Assembly (NCBI GenBank): GCA_017618625.1
Contig: JAFZTV010000006.1
Location: forward strand, 1-20,181
Source of the DNA: Bacteroidales bacterium
GTDB lineage: Bacteria; Bacteroidota; Bacteroidia; Bacteroidales; P3
DNA length: 20,181 nt
Direction of reading: 5' to 3'
Shown here: positions 1-6,874 of the stretch, piece after piece
How the letters are laid out: each line of letters starts with the position of its first letter
Numbering within the stretch: the first letter of the stretch is position 1
Notes under the pieces: model-generated
What the model saw: only the letters and a program-made list of their open reading frames with translations
Databases searched by the model: none
What the model was told of the DNA's origin: nothing
Program-made: the position numbers and the translations under genes

Positions 1-138
1 GCCCTATCCCCCCCCAAAAAACCAAACACCACCACCCACAAACCAAAACACCACCAGCCCTATCAAACCCCAAAGCAACCATATCAAAACACAAAGCAAC
101 CCTCTACAACCCCCAAAGAAACCCTGGATGAACCCTAG
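1..138. repeat. C/A-rich low-complexity stretch with ~21-bp degenerate repeats
   Basis: The plus strand here is almost free of G and T. A unit of about 21 bp beginning TATCAAA and containing CAAAGCAACC occurs at 61-81 and 82-102, with a degraded third copy at 103-123. Frame 1 is open from the window edge to a TAG at 136-138 and would give a Pro/Lys/Gln-rich tail with a 7-residue repeat (YQTPKQP, YQNTKQP). However, all three plus frames are nearly stop-free because T is so rare, so openness proves nothing. It could be the tail of a protein cut by the edge or plain intergenic low-complexity DNA. Confidence 0.4.
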
Positions 139-157
139 ATGGACATAGGAAAAGGTA

Positions 158-201
158 CGGAGTTAATACGGCGTTGATACGGTGTTGATACGGCGTTGAT
201 A
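158..201. repeat. 11-bp tandem repeat, four copies
   Basis: Four head-to-tail 11-bp units of the form CGGNGTTGATA lie at 158-168 (CGGAGTTAATA), 169-179, 180-190 and 191-201. The variable position is A, C, T, C, and only the first unit has one other change. The unit is not a multiple of three, so it is unlikely to be coding. It is close to one DNA helical turn, so any bound protein would see all copies on one face. Confidence 0.8.
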
Positions 202-420
202 TAGAGGCGAAGGACTTTTACCGCTGTTCTTCAAGCAGTTGAAGTCGTGCATTTTGTGCCACAATATTCGGTCGTGTTAACGAAATACCACCCAAACAAC
301 TGATATTTACGCTCTTGCAAAAAGTCATAACCATCACTTTCGCTCTACAAATATATAGGCTTTTTTCTCAAAAGCGAGAAAAAAAAATTTACCCCAAATC
401 CTGCATATATAAAAATAAAT
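202..420. other. AT-rich intergenic DNA upstream of leuS
   Basis: I see no gene here. The only clear structure is a perfect 9-bp inverted repeat, TTTTTTCTC at 361-369 and GAGAAAAAA at 376-384, with a 6-nt spacer. It is followed by a run of A, not T, on the plus strand, so it does not look like a rightward terminator. It sits just upstream of the predicted leuS promoter. Confidence 0.5.
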
Positions 421-430
421 AGTACCTTTG
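400..430 (+). promoter_or_regulatory. leuS promoter (Bacteroidota sigma-ABfr type)
   Basis: TACCTTTG at 423-430 matches the Bacteroidota -7 consensus TAnnTTTG exactly. At the expected 19-nt spacing upstream there is CCTG (400-403), a weak version of the -33 TTTG. A start site near 437 would give a leader of about 85 nt before the leuS ATG. The -7 match and position are seen in the sequence; activity is inferred. Confidence 0.6.
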
Positions 431-436
431 TCATTT

Positions 437-470
437 GGCTGCAATAGTGCTCACACAGCCCATTGCAGCC
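437..470 (+). promoter_or_regulatory. leuS leader stem-loop at the predicted +1
   Basis: GGCTGCAAT (437-445) and ATTGCAGCC (462-470) form a perfect 9-bp inverted repeat around a 16-nt loop, beginning where transcription should start. The loop contains a second CAGCC (456-460) that could pair with GGCTG (437-441) instead, so two exclusive hairpins are possible. It could protect the 5' end, act as an operator or act as a switch; no ligand class is recognised. Confidence 0.5.
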
Positions 471-521
471 TATAAAAAATTGTAACACAATCAACTACCA
501 AATACATTAGTCGTAACAAAG

Positions 522-3416
522 ATGGATTACAACTACAGGGAAATAGAACCCAAATGGCAGCGCTGGTGGCGTGAGCAGCGGGTTTATCGTGTTTTGAACG
601 ACGAGGCTAAGCCTCACTATTATGTGCTCGACATGTTCCCCTACCCTTCCGGGGCGGGCTTGCACGTCGGACACCCGCTGGGATACATCGCCAGCGACAT
701 CTACGCCCGCTACAAGCGGCTTAACGGCTTCAACGTGCTGCACCCCATGGGCTACGACGCCTACGGCCTCCCGGCCGAGCAGTACGCCATCCAAACCGGC
801 CAGCACCCAGCCATCACCACCGAGAAAAACATCGCACGCTACCGCGAACAGCTCGACAAAATTGGCTTCTCCTTCGACTGGGAGCGCGAGGTGCGCACCT
901 GCGACCCGAAGTACTACAAGTGGACACAGTGGACCTTCATACAGCTCTTCAACCACTTCTTCGACAACAAGGCTCAGAAAGCGCGTCCCGTCAGCGAACT
1001 CTGCGAGGCGTTCGCCAAACAGGGCACCGAGGGTCTCGACGCCGCCTGCACCGAACCTCTCGACTTCTCCGCCGACGAGTGGAAATCCTGGGATGAAACC
1101 CGCCGTCAGCAGGTGCTGATGAACTACCGTCTGGCCTATCTGGCCGACATAGCCGTGAACTGGTGCCCCGAACTCGGCACCGTCCTCGCCAACGACGAGG
1201 TGGTCAACGGCCTCAGCGTCCGCGGCGGCTATCCCGTCGAGCGCAAACTCATGCGCCAGTGGAGCCTCCGCATCACCGCCTACGACCAGCGTCTCGTCGA
1301 CGGCCTGAACGAGGTGGAATACAGCGACTCGCTGAAAGAGATTCAGCGCAACTGGATAGGTCGTTCGGAGGGTGCCGCCGTCTGGTTCCCGCTCGACGTG
1401 AAGAGCAACGCCAACGTCCTGCCCGGTGCACAGGTCTATATGCAGCAGTTCGACCCGCAGCCCGTGCCCAGCTTCGAGATTTTCACCACTCGTCCCGACA
1501 CCATCTTCGGCGTCACCTTCATGGTGCTCTGCCCCGAACACGAACTGATTGAGCAGATAACCACACCCGAGCAGCGCGACGAGGTGATGGCGTACGTCAC
1601 TTGGGCCAAGAACCGCAGCGAGCGCGAACGTCAAGCCGAAGTCAAGAAGGTCAGCGGCGTCTTCACCGGCGCCTACGCCGTCAATCCGCTTACCGAAGAG
1701 AAAATACCCATCTGGGTCAGCGACTACGTCCTGGCCGGCTACGGCACCGGAGCCATCATGGCGGTGCCCGCACACGACAGCCGCGACTTCGCCTTCGCCA
1801 AGCACTTCCACCTCCCGATACGCCAAGTGGTGGCCCCCTCAATAGAAGAGACCTCCGACCCCGAGACATGGACAGAAAGCATGGACGCAAAAAGCGGCGT
1901 GAGCGTCAACAGCGGCTTCATTACCGGACTCAAAGTCAAGGACGCCATGAAAGCCGTCATCGACAAAGTCGACGAGATGGGCATCGGACATAAGACCATA
2001 AACTACCGTCTCCGCGACGCCACCTTCAGCCGTCAGCGCTACTGGGGCGAGCCCTTCCCGATTTACTACAAGGACGGCATGCCCTACACCCTGCCCGAAG
2101 AGTGCCTGCCGCTCTGCCTCCCCGACATCAAGGAGTTCAAGCCCACCAGCACAGGCGAACCGCCTCTGGGCCACGCCACCCAATGGGCTTGGGACGAGGC
2201 GAACCGCACCGTAGTGGAGACCTCCAGAATCGATAACAAGACCATATTCCCGCTCGAGCTCAGCACCATGCCGGGTTTTGCGGGCAGCAGCGGATACTAT
2301 CTGCGCTATATGGACCCCCACAACGACGAGCGTTACTTCTCCCAGCAGGCCGTCGCCTACTGGCAGAACGTAGACCTCTACGTCGGCGGCTCCGAGCACG
2401 GCACCGGACACATGATGTACGCACGCTTCTGGAACAAGTTCCTCTTCGACATCGGATACGCCGTCAAGGACGAACCCTTCTGTAAGCTCATCAACCAGGG
2501 CATGATACAGGGACGTTCCAACTTCGTATATCGCAGCAAGACCGACAACAATCTCTTCATATCCAAGAATATCGAAGGTCGCGAGCAGAATACCGTCCCC
2601 ATCCACGTCGATATAAACATCGTTGACAACGACATTCTCGACATCGAAAAGTTCCGCCAGTGGCGCCCCGAATTCGCCGACGCCCGCTTTGAGCTCGAGA
2701 ACGGAAAATACGTCTGCGGATGGGAAATCGAGAAGATGTCCAAGTCGATGTACAACGTCCAGAACCCCGACGACCTGGTCGAACGCTACGGCGCCGACAC
2801 CCTGCGTCTCTACGAGATGTTCCTCGGCCCCGTCGAGCAGGCCAAACCCTGGGACACCAACGGCATCGAAGGCGTCTTCCGTTTCATTCGCAAGCTATGG
2901 AAACTCTATGTTGACGACTCCGACAACTGCATCGTCTCCGACCAGCCTGCCGACAAGAAAGACCTCAAGACCGTCCATCAGGCCATCAAGAAAGTCACCG
3001 ACGACATCGAGCGTTTCTCGTTCAACACCTCCGTCTCGACCTTCATGATTACCGTCAACGAGCTGACCGCCTCCAAGTGTGCCAGCCGCGACGTGCTGGA
3101 GCCCCTGACGGTTCTTATCGCACCATTCGCGCCCCATATCGCCGAAGAGCTGTGGCACCGTCTCGGCCACGAAACCACCGTATGCGCCGCCGAATGGCCC
3201 ACATGCGACGAAAGCCTGCTGGTCGAGGACTCCTTCACCTATCCCGTCTCCTTCAACGGCAAGATGCGTTTCACCATCGACCTACCGGCCAACGCCACGC
3301 AGGACGAGGCCCTCGCCGCCGTCAAAGCCCACAACGTGGGACAGAAATGGCTCGACGGCAAAGAACCCAAGAAAGTAATCTTCGTGCCGAAGAAGATAAT
3401 CAACATCGTAATCTAA
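522..3416 (+). CDS. leuS: Leucine--tRNA ligase (LeuRS)
   Basis: Class Ia aminoacyl-tRNA synthetase that charges tRNA-Leu with leucine in the cytoplasm. At 964 aa it is longer than the ~860-aa E. coli enzyme, as is usual in Bacteroidota. The N-terminal Rossmann domain carries the HIGH-type motif HVGH at residues 48-51 within [17 protein letters not shown]. The inserted CP1 editing domain shows the threonine-rich TTRPDT (322-327) and AVPAHDSRD (414-422), whose Asp419 corresponds to the conserved editing aspartate. The second catalytic signature KMSKS is at 738-742, followed by the anticodon-binding helical domain and C-terminal tail. The ATG at 522 gives the expected N-terminus and has no Shine-Dalgarno, as is normal in this phylum. 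It heads the rightward block and lies 70 bp before nusB. A long minus-strand ORF overlaps it but is a composition shadow. Confidence 0.97.
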   Translation: MDYNYREIEPKWQRWWREQRVYRVLNDEAKPHYYVLDMFPYPSGAGLHVGHPLGYIASDIYARYKRLNGFNVLHPMGYDAYGLPAEQYAIQTGQHPAITTEKNIARYREQLDKIGFSFDWEREVRTCDPKYYKWTQWTFIQLFNHFFDNKAQKARPVSELCEAFAKQGTEGLDAACTEPLDFSADEWKSWDETRRQQVLMNYRLAYLADIAVNWCPELGTVLANDEVVNGLSVRGGYPVERKLMRQWSLRITAYDQRLVDGLNEVEYSDSLKEIQRNWIGRSEGAAVWFPLDVKSNANVLPGAQVYMQQFDPQPVPSFEIFTTRPDTIFGVTFMVLCPEHELIEQITTPEQRDEVMAYVTWAKNRSERERQAEVKKVSGVFTGAYAVNPLTEEKIPIWVSDYVLAGYGTGAIMAVPAHDSRDFAFAKHFHLPIRQVVAPSIEETSDPETWTESMDAKSGVSVNSGFITGLKVKDAMKAVIDKVDEMGIGHKTINYRLRDATFSRQRYWGEPFPIYYKDGMPYTLPEECLPLCLPDIKEFKPTSTGEPPLGHATQWAWDEANRTVVETSRIDNKTIFPLELSTMPGFAGSSGYYLRYMDPHNDERYFSQQAVAYWQNVDLYVGGSEHGTGHMMYARFWNKFLFDIGYAVKDEPFCKLINQGMIQGRSNFVYRSKTDNNLFISKNIEGREQNTVPIHVDINIVDNDILDIEKFRQWRPEFADARFELENGKYVCGWEIEKMSKSMYNVQNPDDLVERYGADTLRLYEMFLGPVEQAKPWDTNGIEGVFRFIRKLWKLYVDDSDNCIVSDQPADKKDLKTVHQAIKKVTDDIERFSFNTSVSTFMITVNELTASKCASRDVLEPLTVLIAPFAPHIAEELWHRLGHETTVCAAEWPTCDESLLVEDSFTYPVSFNGKMRFTIDLPANATQDEALAAVKAHNVGQKWLDGKEPKKVIFVPKKIINIVI

Positions 3417-3457
3417 CCCACCACTATCCAATTCACTAAAGCAACTATCCATTGTCT

Positions 3458-3485
3458 ATTCACTAATCACCATTCACTAATCACC
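3458..3485. repeat. 14-bp direct repeat in the leuS-nusB gap
   Basis: ATTCACTAATCACC occurs twice head to tail (3458-3471 and 3472-3485), ending one base before the nusB ATG. A partial copy, ATTCACTAA, lies at 3431-3439. The whole 70-bp gap is poor in G. No promoter match is obvious. Confidence 0.7.
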
Positions 3486-3486
3486 A

Positions 3487-4476
3487 ATGTTAAGCAGACA
3501 TTTCTTACGGGCGAAAGTATTGCAGGAGGTCTATGCCTACTACTGCAACGAGAAGCCGAGCATTAGGGCTTCCGAGGATTCGCTGATGCACAATATCACA
3601 CGTCTCAACGACCTCGGCACCACCCAGATAGCCATGACCCTGCAGTTCTTCGTCGAAGCCGAGCGCGTCACCGAGGAGGCCACGCAGAAATTCATCGCCA
3701 CCGACGCCGACCGCAACCCCGACCGCAAACTGCTCGACAACCAGTTTGCACGCCGCATCGCCGACAACTACGACTTCCGCAAACAATCCGAAAGCACCGT
3801 AGGACTGTGGTCTGGCGAGCAGTCGCGTTTCCGCAAGGCATTCATCGCCTTCAAGGAAACCCAGCAATACAAGGACTACATGTCCGGCCGTTCGGGCTTC
3901 GAGGCCGACAAGGACGTCTTCATCAAACTGTTCCGCTTCCTCATGAACGACGAAGGCCTACGCTCCACCATCGTCGAGCGCAGCCTCCTCTGGGAGGACG
4001 ACTTCGACCAAGTGGCGCAGTATGAATTCATGATGCTGAAGTCACTCGACAACAAAACGCTCAACGAGGCTATGCCATGGCCGCGCGTTTATGACGAACG
4101 CGACACGACTGAAAAAGACGCCGTCGAGTTCGCCAAAACCCTTTTGCGCGAAACCCTGCTTAACGCCGAGGAGAACAACCAGATTATCAAAAACCACCTG
4201 CAGGGATGGGAGTTTGAGCGTATCGCACAGATGGATATCTACCTGCTCGACATGGCTCTTGCCGAGCTGCAAAAATGTCCATCCATCCCAGAGCGCGTCA
4301 CCGTGGACGAATATATCGAGCTCTCCAAGGAGTTCAGCACCGACCGCAGCCGCCTCTTCATCAACGGCTTGCTCGATCGCCTTATCCTCGAGCTCCGTTC
4401 CGCCGGCAAGATTGTCAAGACTGGCCGCGGACTTTACCGTTCCGATTTCGACAAAGAGGAGGGCTCCGATGCGTAG
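3487..4476 (+). CDS. nusB: Transcription antitermination protein NusB (long form)
   Basis: NusB binds boxA RNA together with NusE (S10) and keeps RNA polymerase from terminating early in rRNA and similar operons. The protein is 329 aa, more than twice the E. coli length. It opens with the typical MLSRHFLRAKVLQEVYAYY helix. The recognisable NusB helical domain is C-terminal, about residues 205-315, including ERIAQMDIYLLDMALAEL, the VTVDEYIELSKEFS segment and FINGLLDRL. The middle ~180 residues are the long Bacteroidota-specific insertion or extension. It overlaps the next gene by 8 bp, implying coupled translation. Two boxA-like sites in the tRNA cluster near 14.9 and 15.2 kb are possible targets, which is inference. 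Confidence 0.93.
   Translation: MLSRHFLRAKVLQEVYAYYCNEKPSIRASEDSLMHNITRLNDLGTTQIAMTLQFFVEAERVTEEATQKFIATDADRNPDRKLLDNQFARRIADNYDFRKQSESTVGLWSGEQSRFRKAFIAFKETQQYKDYMSGRSGFEADKDVFIKLFRFLMNDEGLRSTIVERSLLWEDDFDQVAQYEFMMLKSLDNKTLNEAMPWPRVYDERDTTEKDAVEFAKTLLRETLLNAEENNQIIKNHLQGWEFERIAQMDIYLLDMALAELQKCPSIPERVTVDEYIELSKEFSTDRSRLFINGLLDRLILELRSAGKIVKTGRGLYRSDFDKEEGSDA
4457..4468 (+). promoter_or_regulatory. Strong Shine-Dalgarno before the DUF1573 lipoprotein gene
   Basis: AGGAGG at 4457-4462 lies inside the nusB 3' end, 6 nt before the ATG at 4469. Such sites are rare in Bacteroidota, where the 16S anti-SD is sequestered. Because it is in coding DNA (Glu-Glu-Gly codons) it may be accidental. It nevertheless supports the 4469 start. 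Confidence 0.45.
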
Positions 4477-4909
4477 CAGGCTGTTCCCCATAATCCTTCT
4501 GGCTTTTCTTCTTGCCGCCTGCGGTGGAAAGAAGAACGATGTGGGCCTCGACCTCATCCACAACACCCAAACCATCGACGGCAAAGGTAATGGCGAGAAG
4601 ATGCCCTCCATCAAGTTCGACCGCGACATGCACGACTTCGGACGCCTCACCGCCAACGAGAATGTCTCCTACAGCTTCCATTTCACCAACGTAGGCAAAG
4701 CCGACCTCCTGATTGGCGGCTGCTCCGCCACCTGCGGCTGCACCGTGGCCGACTACCCGCGTGAGCGCATCGCCCCTGGTGCCGACGGCTATGTCAAGGT
4801 GTCTTTCAAGTCGGCAGGCATGAACGGCAGACAGGTCAAGGAGGTGACGGTCCTAACCAACGGCGACCCCGCCCAAGTCAAACTCCGCATCATGGCCGAA
4901 GTAAGGTAG
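4469..4909 (+). CDS. DUF1573 lipoprotein
   Basis: A 146-aa predicted lipoprotein. The start at 4469 gives MRSRLFPIILLAFLLAAC, a signal peptide with lipobox LAAC and Cys18 as the lipidation site. Longer reading of the same frame back to 4091 would lie wholly inside nusB and is rejected. The body (about residues 49-146) is a DUF1573 domain, an immunoglobulin-like beta fold common in Bacteroidota. It shows the typical FDRDMHDFG start, FTNVGKADLLI, and the Cys-rich SATCGCTVADYP turn. The function of the family is unknown; an envelope location is inferred. The gene overlaps nusB by 8 bp and precedes yajC by 40 bp. Confidence 0.88.
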   Translation: MRSRLFPIILLAFLLAACGGKKNDVGLDLIHNTQTIDGKGNGEKMPSIKFDRDMHDFGRLTANENVSYSFHFTNVGKADLLIGGCSATCGCTVADYPRERIAPGADGYVKVSFKSAGMNGRQVKEVTVLTNGDPAQVKLRIMAEVR

Positions 4910-4949
4910 CACCATAAACATAAAAATTGAAACTAATAACTAAAACACT

Positions 4950-5282
4950 ATGAACCTCTTATTCGTATTGCTTCAAGCGACAGCAAACCAAGGCAAAGGC
5001 ATGGGTATGTCTTTGTGGTTAATGATTGGCATGGTAGTTCTCTTGTGGATTGTCATGATGCGTCCGCAGCGCAAAAAAGCCAAGGAAGAGCAGAAATTCA
5101 GAGAAGGCCTCAAGAAAGGCGACCGCGTAGTATTCAGCGGCGGCATCTACGGCAAAGTACACTCCGTTGACGAGCACACCGTCGACGTCGAGGTGTCCAA
5201 CGGCGTTGTGATGACCGTCGAGAAAGCCATGATTCAGGCCGCACCCGAAGAGAAACCACAACAGGAAGAGAAAAAGAAATAG
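4950..5282 (+). CDS. yajC: Preprotein translocase accessory subunit YajC
   Basis: YajC associates with SecDF at the inner membrane Sec translocase. The protein is 110 aa, the usual size. It has a single transmembrane helix at about residues 20-37 (SLWLMIGMVVLLWIVMM), followed at once by the family signature RPQRKKAKEEQKF. A soluble domain with GDRVVFSGGIYGKV and a charged Glu/Lys tail completes it. The neighbourhood (nusB, lipoprotein, yajC, ybbR, coaE) is a familiar Bacteroidales arrangement. The YbbR gene starts 9 bp after its stop. Confidence 0.95.
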   Translation: MNLLFVLLQATANQGKGMGMSLWLMIGMVVLLWIVMMRPQRKKAKEEQKFREGLKKGDRVVFSGGIYGKVHSVDEHTVDVEVSNGVVMTVEKAMIQAAPEEKPQQEEKKK

Positions 5283-5291
5283 TCAGCACCT

Positions 5292-6251
5292 GTGCGCCGC
5301 GAGTCTCATCAATACCATGTCTTCTTTGTCATACTGATTATTATGACCGTGGTATGGTTTGTGGTTGACATGTTGTCGCCACGCACCTATCAGACCTCCG
5401 TCAAAATCAGCTATGCGGGAATCGATACGGCGCACTATGTCTTATCTGCCGTCGATGACGAACTGCCTGTTTCAGTCACCACCGACGGTTTTTCAGCGCT
5501 GCATTACCATCTCTATTGGAGACAGCGTCCGCTTTCCGTTGATCTCGCCGCTCTCGCACGAAAAGTCTCCCCCAACGGCAAATCCCGTCTCTCCGTCGCC
5601 ACCGACAGATACAAGGACGAGCTGCAACGGCGCTTTTCACCGATAGGCGGTTGCGAAATCGAACTACAGCAAGACTCTTTATCCGTCTTGCTCGACGAGC
5701 GTTGCCGCAAAGCCTACAAACCCCAGCTGAAGGACATTTCGTTCTCTTTCCCCGACGGCTACGGCTTGTACGGGCAGGCTTCCGTGACGCCCGACTCCGT
5801 TTACCTGTACGGTAGCGAAGAGTCTCTCGCCAAGATAACCGCCCTCCACACCCAGCCGGCCAAAATCTCTGTCGGCAAAAACGGCGGACACTTCCAGCTC
5901 AAACTGGAACCCGAATGGCGTAAATTCTCCGACGTCAGGCCTTCCCAAGAATCCATTGTCCTGACTGTCCCTGTCGAACCGTATGTCGAAATCACCCAAC
6001 CTCTCAAGGTACGCATCGCAGGAGCCGACTCCGTCAGACGAGTGAAACTCTATCCAGACGAAGTCACCGTCTCATTCTGGGTGCCGCAGAGTTCCTACGG
6101 AAAGATATCCGCCAACGGATGTCAAGCCGTTGTATGCATGGACGGAGCCTCTGCCTCACACGACCTCAAGGTGACCGTTACCGACTTCCCATCCATACTG
6201 CGAATCAAGTCCGTGGAGCCCGACAAAGTACAATATGTAATCATCAAGTAA
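5292..6251 (+). CDS. YbbR-domain membrane protein (CdaR-like)
   Basis: A 319-aa protein with one N-terminal membrane helix (about residues 8-30) and a long extracytoplasmic region of beta-rich YbbR-type repeats. An example is the segment ISFSFPDGYGLYGQASVTPDSVYLYG near residues 148-175, where the VTPDSV element is the typical YbbR repeat core. In Bacillota the homologue CdaR modulates the diadenylate cyclase CdaA; no cdaA is present here, so that role is not asserted. The start is GTG at 5292, because the next in-frame Met would cut into the membrane helix. It follows yajC by 9 bp and its stop lies 14 bp before the coaE start, indicating one transcript. Confidence 0.85.
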   Translation: MRRESHQYHVFFVILIIMTVVWFVVDMLSPRTYQTSVKISYAGIDTAHYVLSAVDDELPVSVTTDGFSALHYHLYWRQRPLSVDLAALARKVSPNGKSRLSVATDRYKDELQRRFSPIGGCEIELQQDSLSVLLDERCRKAYKPQLKDISFSFPDGYGLYGQASVTPDSVYLYGSEESLAKITALHTQPAKISVGKNGGHFQLKLEPEWRKFSDVRPSQESIVLTVPVEPYVEITQPLKVRIAGADSVRRVKLYPDEVTVSFWVPQSSYGKISANGCQAVVCMDGASASHDLKVTVTDFPSILRIKSVEPDKVQYVIIK

Positions 6252-6265
6252 CCAAACTGCCAATC

Positions 6266-6853
6266 TTGAAACGGATAGGACTGACAGGAGGCATCGGAAG
6301 CGGCAAGAGCACCGTGGTGGCCGAATTGCGACGGCAGGGAGTGGCTTGCTTCGTGGCCGACGAGGTGGCGCGTGCCTATTACGACGACCCCGCCTTCGTA
6401 AAGTCAATCCTACAGCTGTTCGACAAATCAATCCTTGCCCCCGACGGCCGAGTCAACCGCAAGGCTGTCGCCGCAGCCGTCTTTTCCGACAAATCGAAAC
6501 TCGCAGCCCTCAACGCCATCATCCACCCCCGCGTGATGGACGACTTCGAGCGGTGGTGCCTGCAACAGGATGGCAGTCAACTGGTGTTCTTCGAAAGCGC
6601 CATTCTGTATGAAGCCGGATTGGACAAGGCCATGGACGCTGTGGTTGCGGTCTATCTCGAGCGCGAAGAACGCATACGCCGGCTTGTCGAGCGCGACCGT
6701 TGTTCGGTAGAAGCCATCGAAGCCCGTATGCGCAACCAGATGCCCGACGAGGAGAAAGCCATGCGCGCCGACTTCGTCATACTGAACTACGAGGGCAACC
6801 CTCGTCCCCGACAAATAAAAACCATCCTGAATCAACTGACAACTGGTCATTGA
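6266..6853 (+). CDS. coaE: Dephospho-CoA kinase
   Basis: CoaE phosphorylates the 3'-OH of the ribose of dephospho-CoA, the last step of coenzyme A synthesis. I choose the TTG at 6266 as start: it gives a 195-aa protein beginning M-K-R-I-G-L-T-G, exactly the family N-terminus. The upstream in-frame ATG at 6119 would overlap the YbbR gene by 133 bp and add unrelated residues. The P-loop GGIGSGKST is at 8-16. Further signatures are VADEVARAYY, HPRVMDDFE, the FFESAILYEAGLD motif and the RDRCSVEAIEARMRNQ lid region. It is followed 21 bp later by the GH3 fusion gene. No Shine-Dalgarno is seen. Confidence 0.93.
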   Translation: MKRIGLTGGIGSGKSTVVAELRRQGVACFVADEVARAYYDDPAFVKSILQLFDKSILAPDGRVNRKAVAAAVFSDKSKLAALNAIIHPRVMDDFERWCLQQDGSQLVFFESAILYEAGLDKAMDAVVAVYLEREERIRRLVERDRCSVEAIEARMRNQMPDEEKAMRADFVILNYEGNPRPRQIKTILNQLTTGH

Positions 6854-6874
6854 CAATAGAAACAAGTAAGCACC

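Noticed and set aside
1..138. Protein-coding tail at the left edge
   Set aside because: Frame 1 is open with a 7-residue repeat, but all three plus frames are almost stop-free in this T-poor stretch, so coding cannot be claimed.
361..384. Terminator upstream of leuS
   Set aside because: The hairpin is T/A only with A, not T, following on the plus strand, and on the minus strand the T-run comes before the hairpin.
507..1826. 439-aa minus-strand ORF
   Set aside because: It is fully antisense to leuS, which has complete catalytic motifs; the open frame results from codon composition.
6119..6265. ATG start for coaE at 6119
   Set aside because: It overlaps the YbbR gene by 133 bp and adds 49 unrelated residues before the P-loop; the TTG at 6266 fits the family.
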